From Davidsoniella eucalypti (lineage: Eukaryota; Ascomycota; Sordariomycetes; Microascales; Ceratocystidaceae), in the NCBI GenBank assembly GCA_004009845.1, contig RMBW01000002.1:496001-560000 (forward strand): a stretch of 64,000 bases of DNA. The letters run 5' to 3'. Below the pieces are notes generated by a model. That model had not been told where the DNA came from, ran no database searches, and was given only the letters and a program-made list of their open reading frames with translations. A program made the position numbers and the translations under genes. Shown piece by piece: positions 22,058 through 35,000 of the stretch. The first letter of the stretch is position 1; every line of letters begins with the position of its first letter.

Positions 22058-25054
22058 CTAAGTCCGTGTCTCCCGAAGAGAAGCACCCATATTAGACATA
22101 GAAGGCGGTGGGTTGGCCATAGATCCAGACCCATACGGACTAGTACCGCCGCGAGGCACGTTGATGTATCCCATATACTGCACGTTCTGCGGCGGATTAG
22201 CCACTGCACCGGGATGATACGGCAGCGGAATAATAGATGATATCACACCACCAAAGTTGTTATGCGGCATATGACGAGAATTATGCTGTTGCTGCTGCTG
22301 TTGAACTTGATGGTAATGTTGTTGAGCCTGCTGTTGTTGCTGTTGTTGCTGCTGCTGCTGGTAATTCTGCTGCTGAACTTGTTGCTGCTGCTGTTGCTGT
22401 AGCTGCATTTGGTTCTGCATCTGGTGTTGAGGTTGTGTCTGATTCTGAGGCTGGCGACGCTGAGAAGCAGCGGCTGCAGCTGCGGTTCTACTAACGCCAA
22501 CAGCACCAGGTCCAATACCGCTGGGAGCTTGGAGGCCTAGGGTAGGACTAGCAAACGACGCGGGGTTGATAGCAGACATCCAGATACGCGTCTTGTAGAT
22601 TTTGAACAGATCGGTGACAAGCGAGTTGAAGTTGATGTACGCGTCCGCAAAGTAGTAAAAGGTCAACTTCTTCCAGTCCATCTGGAACTCAGCATCCAGA
22701 ATCTCCATGTTGAGGCCGTGGTCTTTGACCTTTTGCATGCAAACACGCTTAGCCTTGGCTTCGTTGCCTTCCTTCTCGCGAAGAGAAGTGACTTCGTGGC
22801 TCTGGGCCAGACGCTTGATAAGCTTCGGCTTCAACTCGCTCGGTGACGGGTCTTGCATGTGGTGCATACCGGGAGGTCCCATACCACCCATAGTTCCAGG
22901 CTGTACAACGCTTCCCGGTCCGACTAGGCCAGCGGAGCTATCCTGTGCATGCGCAGACTGGGCATTTTGCGAGTACATCATGAGCCACTTATAATGTTCC
23001 TCGGCATAGTGCTCCTTGGAGTCCTTGGCCGTCTGCCAGTCAACGTTGATCTTGGCAACGGTTCCGAGATCGGTTCCACGATCAGCTTCGACGATGACCA
23101 GGTCACCTGGCTTCACCGTCAGGCCAGTGCCCTCCTGAATGTAGAATACATCGGCGCGAGCGCACTTGAACAGGACAACGTGAAGAAGCTGGTTATGGCG
23201 GGGCTGCGAGAGCGAGAAGTTGTTGTGGTGCGGCGAAGCAGGACGTCCGTTGAATTGCGAGTGCAGGGCGTTGTAAGCAGCGTTGGGGTAGGCGTTGGGG
23301 AAGCCAGCGCTGTGCGGCATGGCTTGAGGCGGCGACGAAATCATGCCATTGTTGAAGTAGGTTTGAGGAGCCTGCGGTATCTGTATCTGAGACATTGGCG
23401 TGGTGACGCTGTTACGGCGCTGGGCTGCATAAGACGGCGTGGCCTGGGGAGCGTTGTCGTAGCCGTTGTAGTTGAAGTCTTGCACGGGCCTGGTCTCGGG
23501 AATGACGACTTGCTGCTCGGCGATAGCGGGAGGGTGGGTGTCATTCATTGACGAGATGGAGGTCTGGCGCATAGGAACCTCGGCAAAGGAGTGGCGACGG
23601 CTCTGTGAGATTTCGCTGACGCCTCCAAAGCCCAGGGCAGTTTGCCAGCCGCTGCGCTGCTTGAGGGTATCCATCTTGCGGGTGTCGCTGGAGAAAGCAG
23701 AGCGATGAGCCAACGGGAGAGTGTACTCACTCAGACGACGTCCCATGGGCGGCTTCTTGGCCATGAGGTCCATGTTGTCAAAGGATTCGTCAAGCTCGTC
23801 AATGGCGTAGTCCGAGTCGTCGGGGCGGAAGACGGTACTTGAGCCATAGGCCGAGGTTGTGCGTAGTCGGCCTCTGTTGACGGCAGCGTTCTGGTATTGC
23901 TGCTGTTGCTGGCGAAGCATTGCGTTCTCGCGCTCCAGCTTTTCAATGGTCTTGTTGGCATCGACCGAGCGATAAGACGGGGGCGTAGACTGCATAGGGT
24001 CAACGTTGTCAACGTCGTCGTCATCGTCGTCGTCGACCTCTTTGAGCTTCCCGAGGCCGCCCTCGTTGAGATCGCCGAGCATGCTAGGACGCGATGCGCG
24101 GTGGGGGATACCAGAGTGGTGGGTGCGAGTACGGCCACCAATGACGCCGGCCGACATCATGCCGATGGGCGAGTCCGACTCGAGCTGGCCAACCGAGTAA
24201 GACTGTGACCGGTAGGTCTTGTGTGTTGGCTGCAGCGGGATCGAGAAGGGGAACTGGTGGTGTGGAGAGGAAGTCGAGCCATTCCGGGCAGGCGAGGTCT
24301 GGGAAACGGACGTGGGGTCGGCATAAAACACAGAGTTGGCGGCAGACGAACCCAAAGAGTCGACGAGGCGAGACGAGGAGTCTTTGCGATCGGCCGCGGT
24401 CAGGCCGCCGGTAGTGACGCTAGCGGCAGACGACGCGGATGTAGAAGCAGTATTAGAGGCGGTAGTAGTAGCAGTAGAAGCAGCAGTGGTCGTCGTGTTA
24501 ACGTTGGAGACGGTTGCCGACGGGTTGTTCCAGATACCGCCAGTCCACGGGAAGGTGCTGGGACGCGCCAGGCCAGCAGAAGCAGGATGGACGCCCCAGG
24601 TAGAGTCGGGGCCGGGTGTGTTGGGGTGCGAGCCGGTGGGCGACATGCTGATGATGCCAGCAAACGACCCCTTGCGCGGAATAGAAGACATTAGGGGGGA
24701 CGAGGTGTCGGCTAGCCACGAGGCGCGGCGGACACCGGGGTTTGTGATGGCAGAGACAGGGACGCCGCCGTTGCTATTGCTCAGGTGCGCAATTGGGTTG
24801 GACTGGGAGAAGGCGATGGGGTCGGAGGCGATGGCGATGGAGCGCACATCGGGCTCGTCGTCGCTACTAGCAAGAGCCTCCGAATCGGGGGTCGAAGTGC
24901 GGCCAAGACGCCCCAGGAGATGGGCCTGGTGGTGGGTCTGGTTGGCCGGGACTAGAGGGTGCGGGAAGCTGCCGCCGGGCGCGATGGCAAAGGAGCCGGG
25001 CTTGGAGGAGGACTGTATACCGCCGGGCTTTGGGTTGGTGGCGAGAGAGCTCAT
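22058..25054 (-). CDS. PSP1 C-terminal domain protein
   Basis: A single-exon gene of 998 residues. Residues 1-610 are low-complexity, rich in Ser, Thr, Pro and Asn, with an acidic DDDDDD run. A PSP1 C-terminal conserved domain follows at about residues 620-830: VLFKCARADVFYIQEGTGL, KPGDLVIVEADRGTDLGTV, then LIKRLAQSHEVTSL, KDHGLNMEILDAEFQMDWKK and LTFYYFADAYINFNSLVTDL. The tail has long Gln tracts (roughly residues 860-940) coded by mixed CAG/CAA. In budding yeast PSP1 was isolated as a suppressor of DNA polymerase alpha defects, and the domain is also found in bacterial YaaT-type proteins; the biochemical activity remains unclear. The Gln/Asn-rich tail suggests condensate or granule behaviour. 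The start is the first Met of the frame (MSSLATNPKPGG). GC is higher here than in neighbours, which produces long antisense frames. Confidence 0.92.
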   Translation of the reverse strand: MSSLATNPKPGGIQSSSKPGSFAIAPGGSFPHPLVPANQTHHQAHLLGRLGRTSTPDSEALASSDDEPDVRSIAIASDPIAFSQSNPIAHLSNSNGGVPVSAITNPGVRRASWLADTSSPLMSSIPRKGSFAGIISMSPTGSHPNTPGPDSTWGVHPASAGLARPSTFPWTGGIWNNPSATVSNVNTTTTAASTATTTASNTASTSASSAASVTTGGLTAADRKDSSSRLVDSLGSSAANSVFYADPTSVSQTSPARNGSTSSPHHQFPFSIPLQPTHKTYRSQSYSVGQLESDSPIGMMSAGVIGGRTRTHHSGIPHRASRPSMLGDLNEGGLGKLKEVDDDDDDDVDNVDPMQSTPPSYRSVDANKTIEKLERENAMLRQQQQQYQNAAVNRGRLRTTSAYGSSTVFRPDDSDYAIDELDESFDNMDLMAKKPPMGRRLSEYTLPLAHRSAFSSDTRKMDTLKQRSGWQTALGFGGVSEISQSRRHSFAEVPMRQTSISSMNDTHPPAIAEQQVVIPETRPVQDFNYNGYDNAPQATPSYAAQRRNSVTTPMSQIQIPQAPQTYFNNGMISSPPQAMPHSAGFPNAYPNAAYNALHSQFNGRPASPHHNNFSLSQPRHNQLLHVVLFKCARADVFYIQEGTGLTVKPGDLVIVEADRGTDLGTVAKINVDWQTAKDSKEHYAEEHYKWLMMYSQNAQSAHAQDSSAGLVGPGSVVQPGTMGGMGPPGMHHMQDPSPSELKPKLIKRLAQSHEVTSLREKEGNEAKAKRVCMQKVKDHGLNMEILDAEFQMDWKKLTFYYFADAYINFNSLVTDLFKIYKTRIWMSAINPASFASPTLGLQAPSGIGPGAVGVSRTAAAAAASQRRQPQNQTQPQHQMQNQMQLQQQQQQQVQQQNYQQQQQQQQQQQAQQHYHQVQQQQQQHNSRHMPHNNFGGVISSIIPLPYHPGAVANPPQNVQYMGYINVPRGGTSPYGSGSMANPPPSMSNMGASLRETRT
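22268..22456 (-). repeat. Polyglutamine-coding CAG/CAA tract
   Basis: Imperfect Gln-codon runs near the 3' end of the PSP1-domain gene, longest at about 22331-22400, with mixed CAG/CAA codons and interspersed His, Tyr and Val. Likely polymorphic in length between strains. Confidence 0.85.
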
Positions 25055-26747
25055 TTGGGCAGAGAGATCGTATCGTATGACGTGGAGAGAGCGAGGGCGG
25101 TTGGTGGGTGCGGTGGCAGCAAGACAGAACAGTCGACTAGTATACGACGTGTATTATGGATAGCCGGGGCTGATTGCAGGACTAGGAGCAAAAGGCCTCT
25201 GCAGGATGCTGAGGCGGTGGGGGATTAGCCAAGCACGAGATAGTGCGGCCGATGCTGCTGATTCTGCTGCTGATGGCGGTCACGTTACTTCGCTGGCACA
25301 ACGGGAAGCCGGTCGGATCGGGGTTTTGTTTGCTGGGCAAGTCGACAGCGCAGCCAATTGGCCCAGATAGAGGGCAATACGAGCGATATTCAGTATACAA
25401 AACGCGCGCCGCTGGTCGAGGCCGGAAAACAGGGCAGCGGCAGAGGTGCAATCGTCTATAATGGTCGATGTCTATATATGTACGTATGGACGGTAGTGCA
25501 TGTACAATTGTGGCATGCGTGTTGTGTTCGTGAGGTGTGGTGTGGCGTGGTTGCGATGGCCGATTTATGTGCGAATTATAGTACTGGTCGTACTGGCTGC
25601 ACTGGTTGTAGAAGCGCTGAGCTCGGCGCTGTAGACAGTCAATCAATCAGGCCCCGTTAGTGGGTGATCTGACGCTGTTGGTGGCGTATAGTGTATGGTA
25701 CAGCGGAGCGCGAAAGGGAAAGGCTGGGCTCAGGACTAGACAAGAACAGAGCAAGACAGACAGATTTGATGGAGGGAGGGATTTAGCAGGCGGATTGAAG
25801 CAGCCTTTTATTCTTCGGCGACTTGCTCGAATGAAAAGAAATGAAAAGGCCTGTTGCAATGCCTGCAAAAAATGCTTCATTGCTTGGATTCAATGGTTTA
25901 ATGGTTTAATGGAACGGAACGAACAGGCCAGGTCAGGTCAGGCCAGACAACAGACAATAGACCAGGCCTGACAGGCCCTGTGATGGGCTCTGTGACAGTG
26001 GGCTACAGGGGTTCTGATTAGCGTTGCCCGTGCAAAACAGTACTAGATCCAGTGAAGACAGTACCAGCCAGAGCACCAGGGTGCTGTGCGTTGGTGTGCT
26101 AAAAGTATTCACAGGAATTTCATATCTGTGGCGATGAGGGGGTACGAAAAGAAGAAATATGTAATAATAAAGAAGAATATAGTTCAAGCCAGTAAATAAC
26201 TCCACTATAGGCGCAGGAGAGCCTCCAAAAAGACAGAAGAATAGAAGTCCCCCCGCTAATAATCCAGTCAATAAAGAACATCGGAGGCCACAAAGGGATA
26301 AACGGACTTTCTCTACTGGTCTTAGTCTCCAAACCTCCTCGATGTAGTCGTACTACCGTTCTGTCTTGATTCTTTTTTTCTTCTTTTTTTTTTCTTTTTT
26401 TTTCTTTTCTTCTTGCTCACGCTAGCTATTCTCAAAGCAGCAAAATAAACGACCCTGTCACTGAACACGAATCTAGAAAAGAAGAAGAGAACAAATAAAA
26501 AGACTCAAAGCGCGGCTCAGAAGACAAGGAAGACATGCTAATCACTTTACTTTGCCACTCTCTGAACAACGATCTTGTCCGGGGGGGAGGTCTTCGTTCA
26601 CTTCAACAAGAGTCCAAGAAGACCAACAAGCCAAGCAAGCAACCCCTCTCTAACTCTCTAATAATGACGCTGCTTGCTGATCGTCCACCAAATCGAGACA
26701 GACAGACCGACATCCACAATATATATATATAACTCACCTCTCCAGAG

Positions 26748-26775
26748 GATAATAATAATAATAATAAAATAATAG
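26748..26775 (+). repeat. (AAT)n microsatellite
   Basis: Short AAT/ATA trinucleotide run with one interruption, in the gene-free region. Confidence 0.8.
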
Positions 26776-29700
26776 TTGCACGCCCTGATTTGGATCAGCC
26801 GCAGACACAGATCAAGACTTTGATTGGCAACTCTTTCTTTCTCTCGCCGATTTGCTTCCAGACTTCCAGGCCGTCAGCAGTTAGCTTTTGTTCTTATACA
26901 CAGCTGAGTCAAGGTAACCAGTCTCAGTTGTGCGTAGCAAGTCTTAGTCTCACTTCTATTCTTTACATGTAGAAAAAAAAGAAGAAAACGACAAGACAGC
27001 ACAAGGTGTTCACTTTCTGCAAGTCTGTTTATCAAACATGTTTAGAGCCAACTATACTGTACTGGAGTGCCCTAGTCGGAAAGCCGGGTTCTGGGTTATG
27101 AGACTAGGTTAAAGAACCTGGGCTATCAAACGTCCTAGCTCAGGCCAGGATCGTAGAAGGATGTCAATTAGATGATATGGACGGATAGAGTGTGGAGAGC
27201 TGGAGAAATAGGGGAGAGAGATGGTCGCCTGCCGGTCCTAGACAATCGAAGCAAGGTGAAGATAACCGCACCTACTGGACTACAACCCACTACACGTTTC
27301 TGTGGTTTTGTCAGATTCACTGCGCGGATGGTATAATAGTTGCTGTCAGTCCGGGTCTGGGCAGGTCTATCTATGATTGTAAATGACAGAGATGCAGGCT
27401 GAAATGAGCACCACAAGTCAATGCCTGCAAGCCCGTCTAGCCACAGCCAGGTAATACTACTTACTCTCAACTATTGCTAGTCGTTAGTCGTTGTAGTCTG
27501 ACGTTTGTCTCGCTAGCGAACAGGGTTCAACATTGCCAGAGTGGACTCCAACTTTCGCCCGCCCCAGGCTGGCTGGCTGACCCTTCTGGCTGTATGACTT
27601 GCTTGTTATCCTTTCTCGTTGGCTTCTTTGTCCTAGTTTCCTTCTTTTCTTGCCCCTCAAGGGTCTTTCTGAAGCTTCGAGATTGCAGAACGGCAACGAT
27701 GGCAGATACTAAAGGGCATCTCGCGCTCTCTTCTAGAAGCTTTCTGGTCTGGCATTTTCTTTATTGGATCATAACAAGCTATACCCATTTCGTATACCCA
27801 AGAAGCAGCAGTAACTGTAATAGTGACGCACCGTTTCCCTAGTTCCTCTTTACCTCTTCTTTCATTCCCATAAGCAATACTACTTGATGAGATGTGTATT
27901 TGTAACGTAAACTGGTTGATACATATATCTCTAGATACACATAGTTACTAAGTAGTAAAAGATAAACTTAGGGTCACAGGGCCTGGCCCGCTAGCAAACA
28001 GGGGGATTGTAAGGTGTACAAGGGATACGGTACGCAGTGAGACAAGAGACGGGATTTGGTTAAGGATTGATTTTGATCGGCTTACAATCCTAGCAGGGCC
28101 AAAGCCTATTCTTGATTCCATTAAAGAGCTCAAATGTGAGTTGGTATGAGAGAGGGAGATAGGTTGTAGATAGCAAGACAAAGCGTCTATCTCTTTTTTC
28201 TGCCTTGCCGTAAAGACACAAGTCTTTTGAAGAGAGAAGCCAGTCAACAATGCTAACTTGTCTCTTTCACAAACACTCCCTCTCGCTATAGTCCTCGGTA
28301 GCCGAGCTATGCAAGGGATATGGTGTAAGAGCGAGAGCGTGCAGGTATAGGCGCAACCTCTTTCGGCTCATACACCCTTTAGCGAAAAAGCATCAAACGT
28401 TATCAAATAGGCTACTACGAGTAGATATACCGGACCTAAACAGAGGAGGAGTGCTTGTATCTTGCTCTAATCAACGTGGCGTGGTTCCTTTTGGTGATAG
28501 GGTAATTCATATCTGAAGATATGAGATATAAAATATGAGGCCTATCGAGCTACTGGCACCGGCGTGACTCTACATGAAACTACGCCAAGCCAAGCCGTGG
28601 CCAAAAGAGTATGTATACAATAAAAAGAAACAGATACATATATTCCAGCTCAAGTCCATGGCGTCGGTGTACCCTGTTCGTTTATCAGTACGCTAGCCTG
28701 TGTTAGACCTCGAAATGATTGGACCGAACTATATATGATAGACCCTGAGCATTAAAAGCAAAATAGCAAGAAATAGTAGCTTTGAGTGTCGGTGTGGTGT
28801 AGCAAAACCGGTAACGAGATAAACGGCAATCGGTTCTCGTCTCATGCATAAGCAGCGATATTAGATCTACAAATAGGTAACACGGTGATTAGCCTTTCTC
28901 ATATGATACCGCATTTCATGCCACAAGTACTACAACTGAAATAAAGTCGACAGGCCCGACATTGGAAAACACAATTACCTGCCTTGAGACGCCTGGAATG
29001 GTACTGTGAGAGTCTGGTGTGATTCTACATATAACACATGTAGCGATTCTCTGGTGTCCAACCACCTGATAGAAGCAGGGAGTACCGCCTCGTGTAATGC
29101 AGCGTCCAGCATGGAATGTGAGCCATCGCCGTTAGGGTTGTAGTAGGCCGAGTCTACAGCAATGTAAGTGTGGTTCTCGATGTTCTATACCTTATCCAAG
29201 CCAGCCAACCACGGTACGCGATGGCTATTGCTACGATAACATCAGCACCGCTAAAGCCGGGCAAAACACGGCCAGGGACAGGAAAGGGCCAATCCACAGG
29301 GGCAAATGCAGAAGGTTTCGACCACAGCCAATTGATGGAAAGATGACACTAAGATAATATCGAGGCTAGAGTATAGGCGGGCTATACTTAGGGTTACGAA
29401 CAAAATATGATGAATTTCGAGAAACCGATGGCGGTGTTGTTTGGCGAAGAGAAGAATAGGCAGGAGGGACGTAAGGAAAAAAACAATTATTACTAAGAAA
29501 ACCAACGAGTAAATGAGCCACAAGTCAGCCGGGGAAGTTTCCTGTAATAGGATGATGACTGATATCGCGTGCCTTCCGGAATTGGCGATCCTCTTTCTCA
29601 CAGATCATCACCAACAGCACAAGATCAAATTCTCTTTTGCCTATTATTGTAAATTCGTCACTAAACAAGGCGTCATCTATTGTCTTATTGTACGTCTTAT

Positions 29701-32700
29701 GGCATACGTCAGCTTTACCCTTTTGTACGTATATTCGCCTTTCATGATAGCCCGAGGCTCCTTATTCTGACCATTGACATATATTATATAGACATACTTG
29801 CGAATGTGTTCTTGGCCTCGATGGTTGCCCACGGAGCCTTGTCTACCCATATATTTTATCTATTTTGCTAGAAACAGTTCGGGCAAGGCTTGCCTTGTTA
29901 TTCGACCCGTCAAAGACAAACTACAAAGTTGGACAAATAGACAAGCTGGGCCTTGCTCACTAGTGGATCGTTACTGACCCGAGCTTCCGTATGCTAACAG
30001 GGACCTTTGACTTGATCCTCTTGCGGGCAGGCTGGATAACAACAACGTCATGCGTAGCCTTCACGATGCTATGTAGATCAGTTGAAAGGCTATGCGGCAA
30101 ATATTTTCTGGACTTTTATCCCATATAGGCTGCCGTTGGAAGACATGCCATTCACATGACGAGTCTACTTCTCTTCTTGTTATTCCGCATGGCAATGATT
30201 ACTTTCCAGTTGAAAAAGCACAGATGTTGTTGATTGATCTTTCAGCTGAAAGTCAGTACTGGACTCTGTGCACTTCAAACTCACTTTCCTATTTGCTGAC
30301 AATCCAGCCGCCTAATACGAACAACTCAAGTCATTTAATCATGGGGTTGAAGTGTAAGTGGTCACGGCACAGACAAACAATCATAGTCGACAACAGAGTC
30401 AACAAGGACGATCAACCCCTTGCGTCATCACAGCCGGCTCCCTCTACGTTGTAGCTAACTACAGTTGCAAATATAGTATGCTACCCAAGGAATGTAGTGA
30501 GCAGGTGATGTTCATTCGAACCTCGAACCCTGCCACACTTGTCTCTGATATGTTTTGCCCTGTCTTGAACCTCTTCTTCGTCTCATTAAGATATCCCATT
30601 GAGACACGCCCTGAAGATACCAGCTCTTCAGGCTTCGCGATGGGCCAATGGACAACAAAAGATTGTTCAGTTGCTCCAATCACGGAGATAGCGAGCCCAG
30701 AAAAGAAATCAGCCTCATGTAGAGCTATGTAAGCGGGAAAGCACTGCATGAATAAGCCTATCGTCACTACTAAGGGCTCGCTAGGCGGGAAGGTTTCAAG
30801 GACAGCCATGGAATGTCAGGAATATAACAACAATTGGATGTAAACAAGTAAGTTAGACTGTTTAGAGCCTCGAGTTTGCTTTGGCCTCTTTGCCAGCTGA
30901 AGATAAGCTAAGCAGGTTGGCGACTTGTAGCAGCCATTGCTTGCTCTTTATTGGCCTGTAGGCACTTTAACTAGCCGGCTCTCGTCACCAACCTAACTAC
31001 ACATGTTATGCAACTTATCCCTCTCTCCCACGGGCGTTTTGTTTTTTTCCTTTTCTTCCCGACGCCAAGGCGAAAGCCTGCTCAGCTCTAAGCGGGAAGG
31101 GAGGGGCCCGTAGGTAGCTTTTTCTTCTTTGCCATCAATCTTTGAAGGAGATTTTTGTCCTCCTTTGTGTTCTCCCCCACGCTGACTATGAATTCCGATT
31201 GAGTAGCCTGGTTATTGCCGATTATTTTTGGGTATTTGCATTTAGATCACAGCCTATTGTCACATCTTCTGCGCTTCCCTTGAAAATAACAAGTGAAATG
31301 CTACCTTAAAGGGGGAAACGGAGTGTGACTGGTCAGATTCACAGATCAGGGCTTCGGCCCACCTACTAGCTCTTCTCCATCAGTAATACGTTAACACTAC
31401 TGCGGTCCGCCGATACAGGTCTCGAGGCGAGGACTCCGGCCTGGTCTCCTTTCGTGGGCTACCCGTCTTACGATTAGCACTGTGGTTATCACTGTCTGTA
31501 TGTATTGCGGCGTTACAGCGTTGTTAGTGCACCATGAGTACATTGTGTGGGTGGATATATGTACTATGCAGTATGTGTTTCACTAGTGCTCGAACGTACT
31601 TTGGGAGTGACGAAGTTGGCCCTGCAGATTTCAACCTGCATATCTAAACGAGTACATTGTTTATTGTACATGTAGCTGCCGTCTCGTGATAATGGCCATT
31701 GCTACTATTACCCGTTTTTGGTCTCACTGGCAGGTGGCACAAGAAGAAGCAATCTCGTATGCAGAATGCACGAGGTAGAAGTACCGTTCTTTTCTCGCGT
31801 TTCTTTTTTTTCCATCAGTAACAGTGCACATGCACATAAGTATATGTAGTTGTCAGTGATATGGCTTCTCTTCTTCCTTCACTTCCTTCTCCTCATCTGC
31901 ATCTCCGCACTGCATGAACGCACCCAGATATCAGGACAAACCCCAAAGAACCGTTAATACATGTATACAGTTGTGTTCCTGTCCGAGTTCCACGGGACAC
32001 AGAAAAACTAAATCACCAAGATAGAGGCTATTGTCTTCATGTCAAATCTAGACAAAGTCCAGCCAAGAACAAGAACGATACAACGTTGAATTCTCTTGCA
32101 CATGGGCCATTTGTATCGTACTGTTACCTAAGCTTTCATCCATTTTTTCAAGCTCCAATATTGAAGGGTCTGGGTCGATCCCCGTTCCATTTAATCTACA
32201 CATGGGCCGCATAGTGGTCACGTTGGCCCTTTCTATCTCGTTTTCCTGCCCTGCATGTTGCCTCTTTTTTCTTGTTGTTCTGTTTGAGTGGCCATATTGT
32301 ATACTACTATTTATTATAGCTTACCTGTTTCTTTGCCTTTTTTCCTAGAGGCAACAAGTAAACTAGACATGAATATCAAAAAGAAAAAAGGCAACTATTA
32401 AAAAATCTCAAATATACTGTGTAATACTAGCTTAACCGCCGGGCAATTTTTGAGCAAAACGCCGGAGCTTCTCCGAGTTTGTTTATCTTCGTATTTTTTT
32501 ATATTTCTTTTTTTTACTGGGGCAAAACTTTCGGCCGGGGAAATAACGTACGAGTTGTTTAGATAATGTACAATGCAATTTCATGTCTGTGCCCTGATTG
32601 ATAAAGAAGAAAGATTCAAAACAAAATGACTTGGGCAAGCTGAAATGAAATCCGTGCTTCTTTTAGTGTTTCATGCTATAGCTGATGTATACTTACATAT

Positions 32701-34505
32701 ATATGTACATACTCGTTATAGGTAGTTGGAAAGCAAAAATGTCTCTGAGGGATATGATTTTATGCGCTATCGTAGTGCTACTTGTTCATGCGGATTCAAT
32801 GGTTTCTCCAATAAGAAAATGAAGAGAAATGGAGTAGCGAGTCATCGGAGTCAAGTGAACAAACCCCGGCCATTACGAAAGCTTAATCCTGCCATACAAC
32901 CACAGTATGCCTAGATACCTGATAGGCAGTGTATATGTATGTATATTATATGTATATCAGCACATTGTATAGTTAGCTGTAGTACGTGCATGATGGTGAT
33001 AATGAAGGCTTCAGGCTGCCCTGTTAGCTCGGCTCCTTCTCTAAGAACAGACAGAATCGGTATATTCCAAGTCACTTATCTCAATAAAGCGCGATATGCT
33101 AAAATCTGACAAGACTCTATTGTTTCTGCATTACCTAGTGCTATCTTCTTACTTGATGACATGAGATGACTATTACTGTGCATGTCAGACACAATTTGAA
33201 AAATAAAGAGCTGAGCTAAAAAAAAAACAGGATATGATTTTATTTACTCTCATATTTATTGCCCTTTTCCTTTGTGATATCTAAGGTTTTTGCTTTCCCC
33301 GCTCCAAGCTGGGCAATGCAAATCTGGGGGACCCCAAAAAAAACTGTTAGTTGGTATAAATAGTTACAAGAAATAAGAGAATATTTTGCTTTTAATGTCA
33401 TGTATAGTTGTATATAACCCAGCCGAATACAGAAATAGCAGTATTTCGGGTGTTTTTCCCATGTAGAAAATTTAAAATAGAAAAAAAAGGAATAATCATC
33501 AAGTGAAAAAAGAAGCAAGAATAACTTCATTATGAATATTCGAATGACAAACGGGAAATTGGAATATCCAGAAGAATAATAACTGCATATTTATATATCA
33601 TATACTGAATACCAACATCACCTTCTTTTTGCCTCGACTATCTTCCAGCTTTAGAATTTACCATCTAGAAGTTGCATTACCTAGATATGTTTCATACATC
33701 ATATATGTATAGCCCTTTTGAGATGCTTGGCTATAGGTGGAGTCTTATTTTTAATTCTCGGTGTGGATAATGATGACACGTCGTGGCGTGACATTGTGGA
33801 GGGGAAAAGCAATGCTGTGAATTAATGTGAAATTTGGCTTTCCAAGTGCACCAAGTCCAATTGAGAAATAATGTACGACCAATTACACACTGCAGATATT
33901 CTATATATGTACGTACCTCTTTATTTCTATATGCAAGTTAATCGATGGGTTGCGGTAGTTATTTCACATATAACGTCGCCAATTAGTTTATCACAGCCAG
34001 ATCACTATATAACGAATGGCATACAAAGGCTTACCTTGTAACACTGTGTTATATATGTGACTAGCCCTAATCTTGTTCAAGTGCGTACCAAACTATTAGA
34101 TACAGTCCGAGTCTCACAAGACCTAGTTACAATAGATCCTTTTGTTTTTACTCGCACATATAGAAAAAAAACAAAATAAAAGCAAGTGCGCATTAATAAT
34201 GTTGCCACACTCGATTCTAGCTTAGGGTTGACCAACAAATGATAGAACGCGCACTGTATGTTATCCACAGTATTAATATTTGTGACACAGTATATACCTA
34301 CCTCTGCACAGTACCATACCACGCATAACCCTCGCGCGTTGCTAGATCGCGTTTTTTCTTCAGATCGAGTGAAAAGCAAATAGCAAATACAGTAGCAAAA
34401 TTTCGTCCAAACCCGCCATCATTTATTGATTCGATAGGAGGTTCGATACGAGTATCTGAATTATGACAAAATAATCAAATAAGCCTTTACTACCCAACAA
34501 GTAAA

Positions 34506-34518
34506 CCCCCCCCCCCCC
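34506..34518 (+). repeat. C13 homopolymer just upstream of the DAD3 start codon
   Basis: Thirteen consecutive C bases end five bases before the DAD3 ATG at 34524, inside its presumed 5' leader. Length slippage or sequencing uncertainty is likely here but does not affect the coding frame. Confidence 0.85.
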
Positions 34519-34523
34519 AAGAA

Positions 34524-35000
34524 ATGGATACTGCAGCAACAAACTCCTTGGGTTCTCCGCCAGAGCTCTCGACTCTAGAACAAGAAGTCCTTGAAGAATA
34601 CGAGAGACTCTCTGATAACATGAAGAAGGTAGTTTTTTTTTAACCCACCTGTATCCAACCTTGAAAGCCTCTCCTGGCAAACACCCCCCAAAAAACTAAC
34701 AATATATCCTTCCTTGGGAACCTCCCCCCCCTTAAACAGCTGGCCACTATACTAGAAGATCTCGCAGCGAACCCGAGTACAGAAATACTCGATGGCTTGC
34801 GCGATCTCGAACGTAAAACGAGTCTGGTGTTCACTGCGCTCAAGAGTAGTGTGTATAACATCGTCTTGCAACAGGAAATGCAGCAACAAGAGCTACTACA
34901 GCGACAACAGCAGGAGGAGGAACAACAACATGGGTACTATAACCATCATCAGGATGATACGGCGATGGATATGGAGTGGGATGAGGGCACCATGCAGTGA
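34524..35000 (+). CDS. DAD3: DASH/Dam1 complex subunit Dad3
   Basis: Two exons, 34524-34628 and 34740-35000, with a 111-nt phase-0 intron, give 121 residues. The core LSTLEQEVLEEYERLSDNMKK, then LATILEDLAANPSTEILDGL, DLERKTSLVFTALKSSVYNI and VLQQE is the Dad3 family signature of two amphipathic helices. The C-terminal tail is Gln/Glu-rich and then acidic (EWDEGTMQ), longer than the core. Dad3 is part of the ten-subunit ring complex that couples kinetochores to spindle microtubules in fungi. The start is fixed by family position, with a C13 run just upstream. Confidence 0.93.

Larger units (their letters stand above)
25055..34523. other. About 9.4 kb without a supportable gene
   Basis: Between the divergent PSP1-domain and DAD3 genes, open frames do not exceed about 125 codons, overlap on both strands and show no domain or convincing splice-linked exons. 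Contents I can point to: a pyrimidine-rich tract on the + strand at 26368-26415, an (AAT)n microsatellite at 26748-26775, an 8-bp inverted repeat (GTCAGGCC / GGCCTGAC) at 25937-25972, and many T or A runs. Base composition is ordinary, not the extreme AT content of RIP-degraded repeats. It may hold long promoters and leaders for PSP1 and DAD3, non-coding RNAs or species-specific genes that I cannot recognise. Confidence 0.5.

Noticed and set aside
24336..25163. 275-residue open frame on the + strand
   Set aside because: Antisense shadow of the GC-rich 5' part of the PSP1-domain gene; Ala/Arg/Val-rich with no domain.
25937..25972. 8-bp inverted repeat upstream of the PSP1 gene
   Set aside because: Short, in a locally repetitive GGCC/GTCAG-rich stretch, and without flanking target duplications; likely chance.
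30092..30809. Frames of 116-124 residues on both strands in the gene-free region
   Set aside because: The - strand frame at 30459-30809 looks somewhat protein-like, but there is no motif, and + strand frames overlap it; not enough to call a gene.
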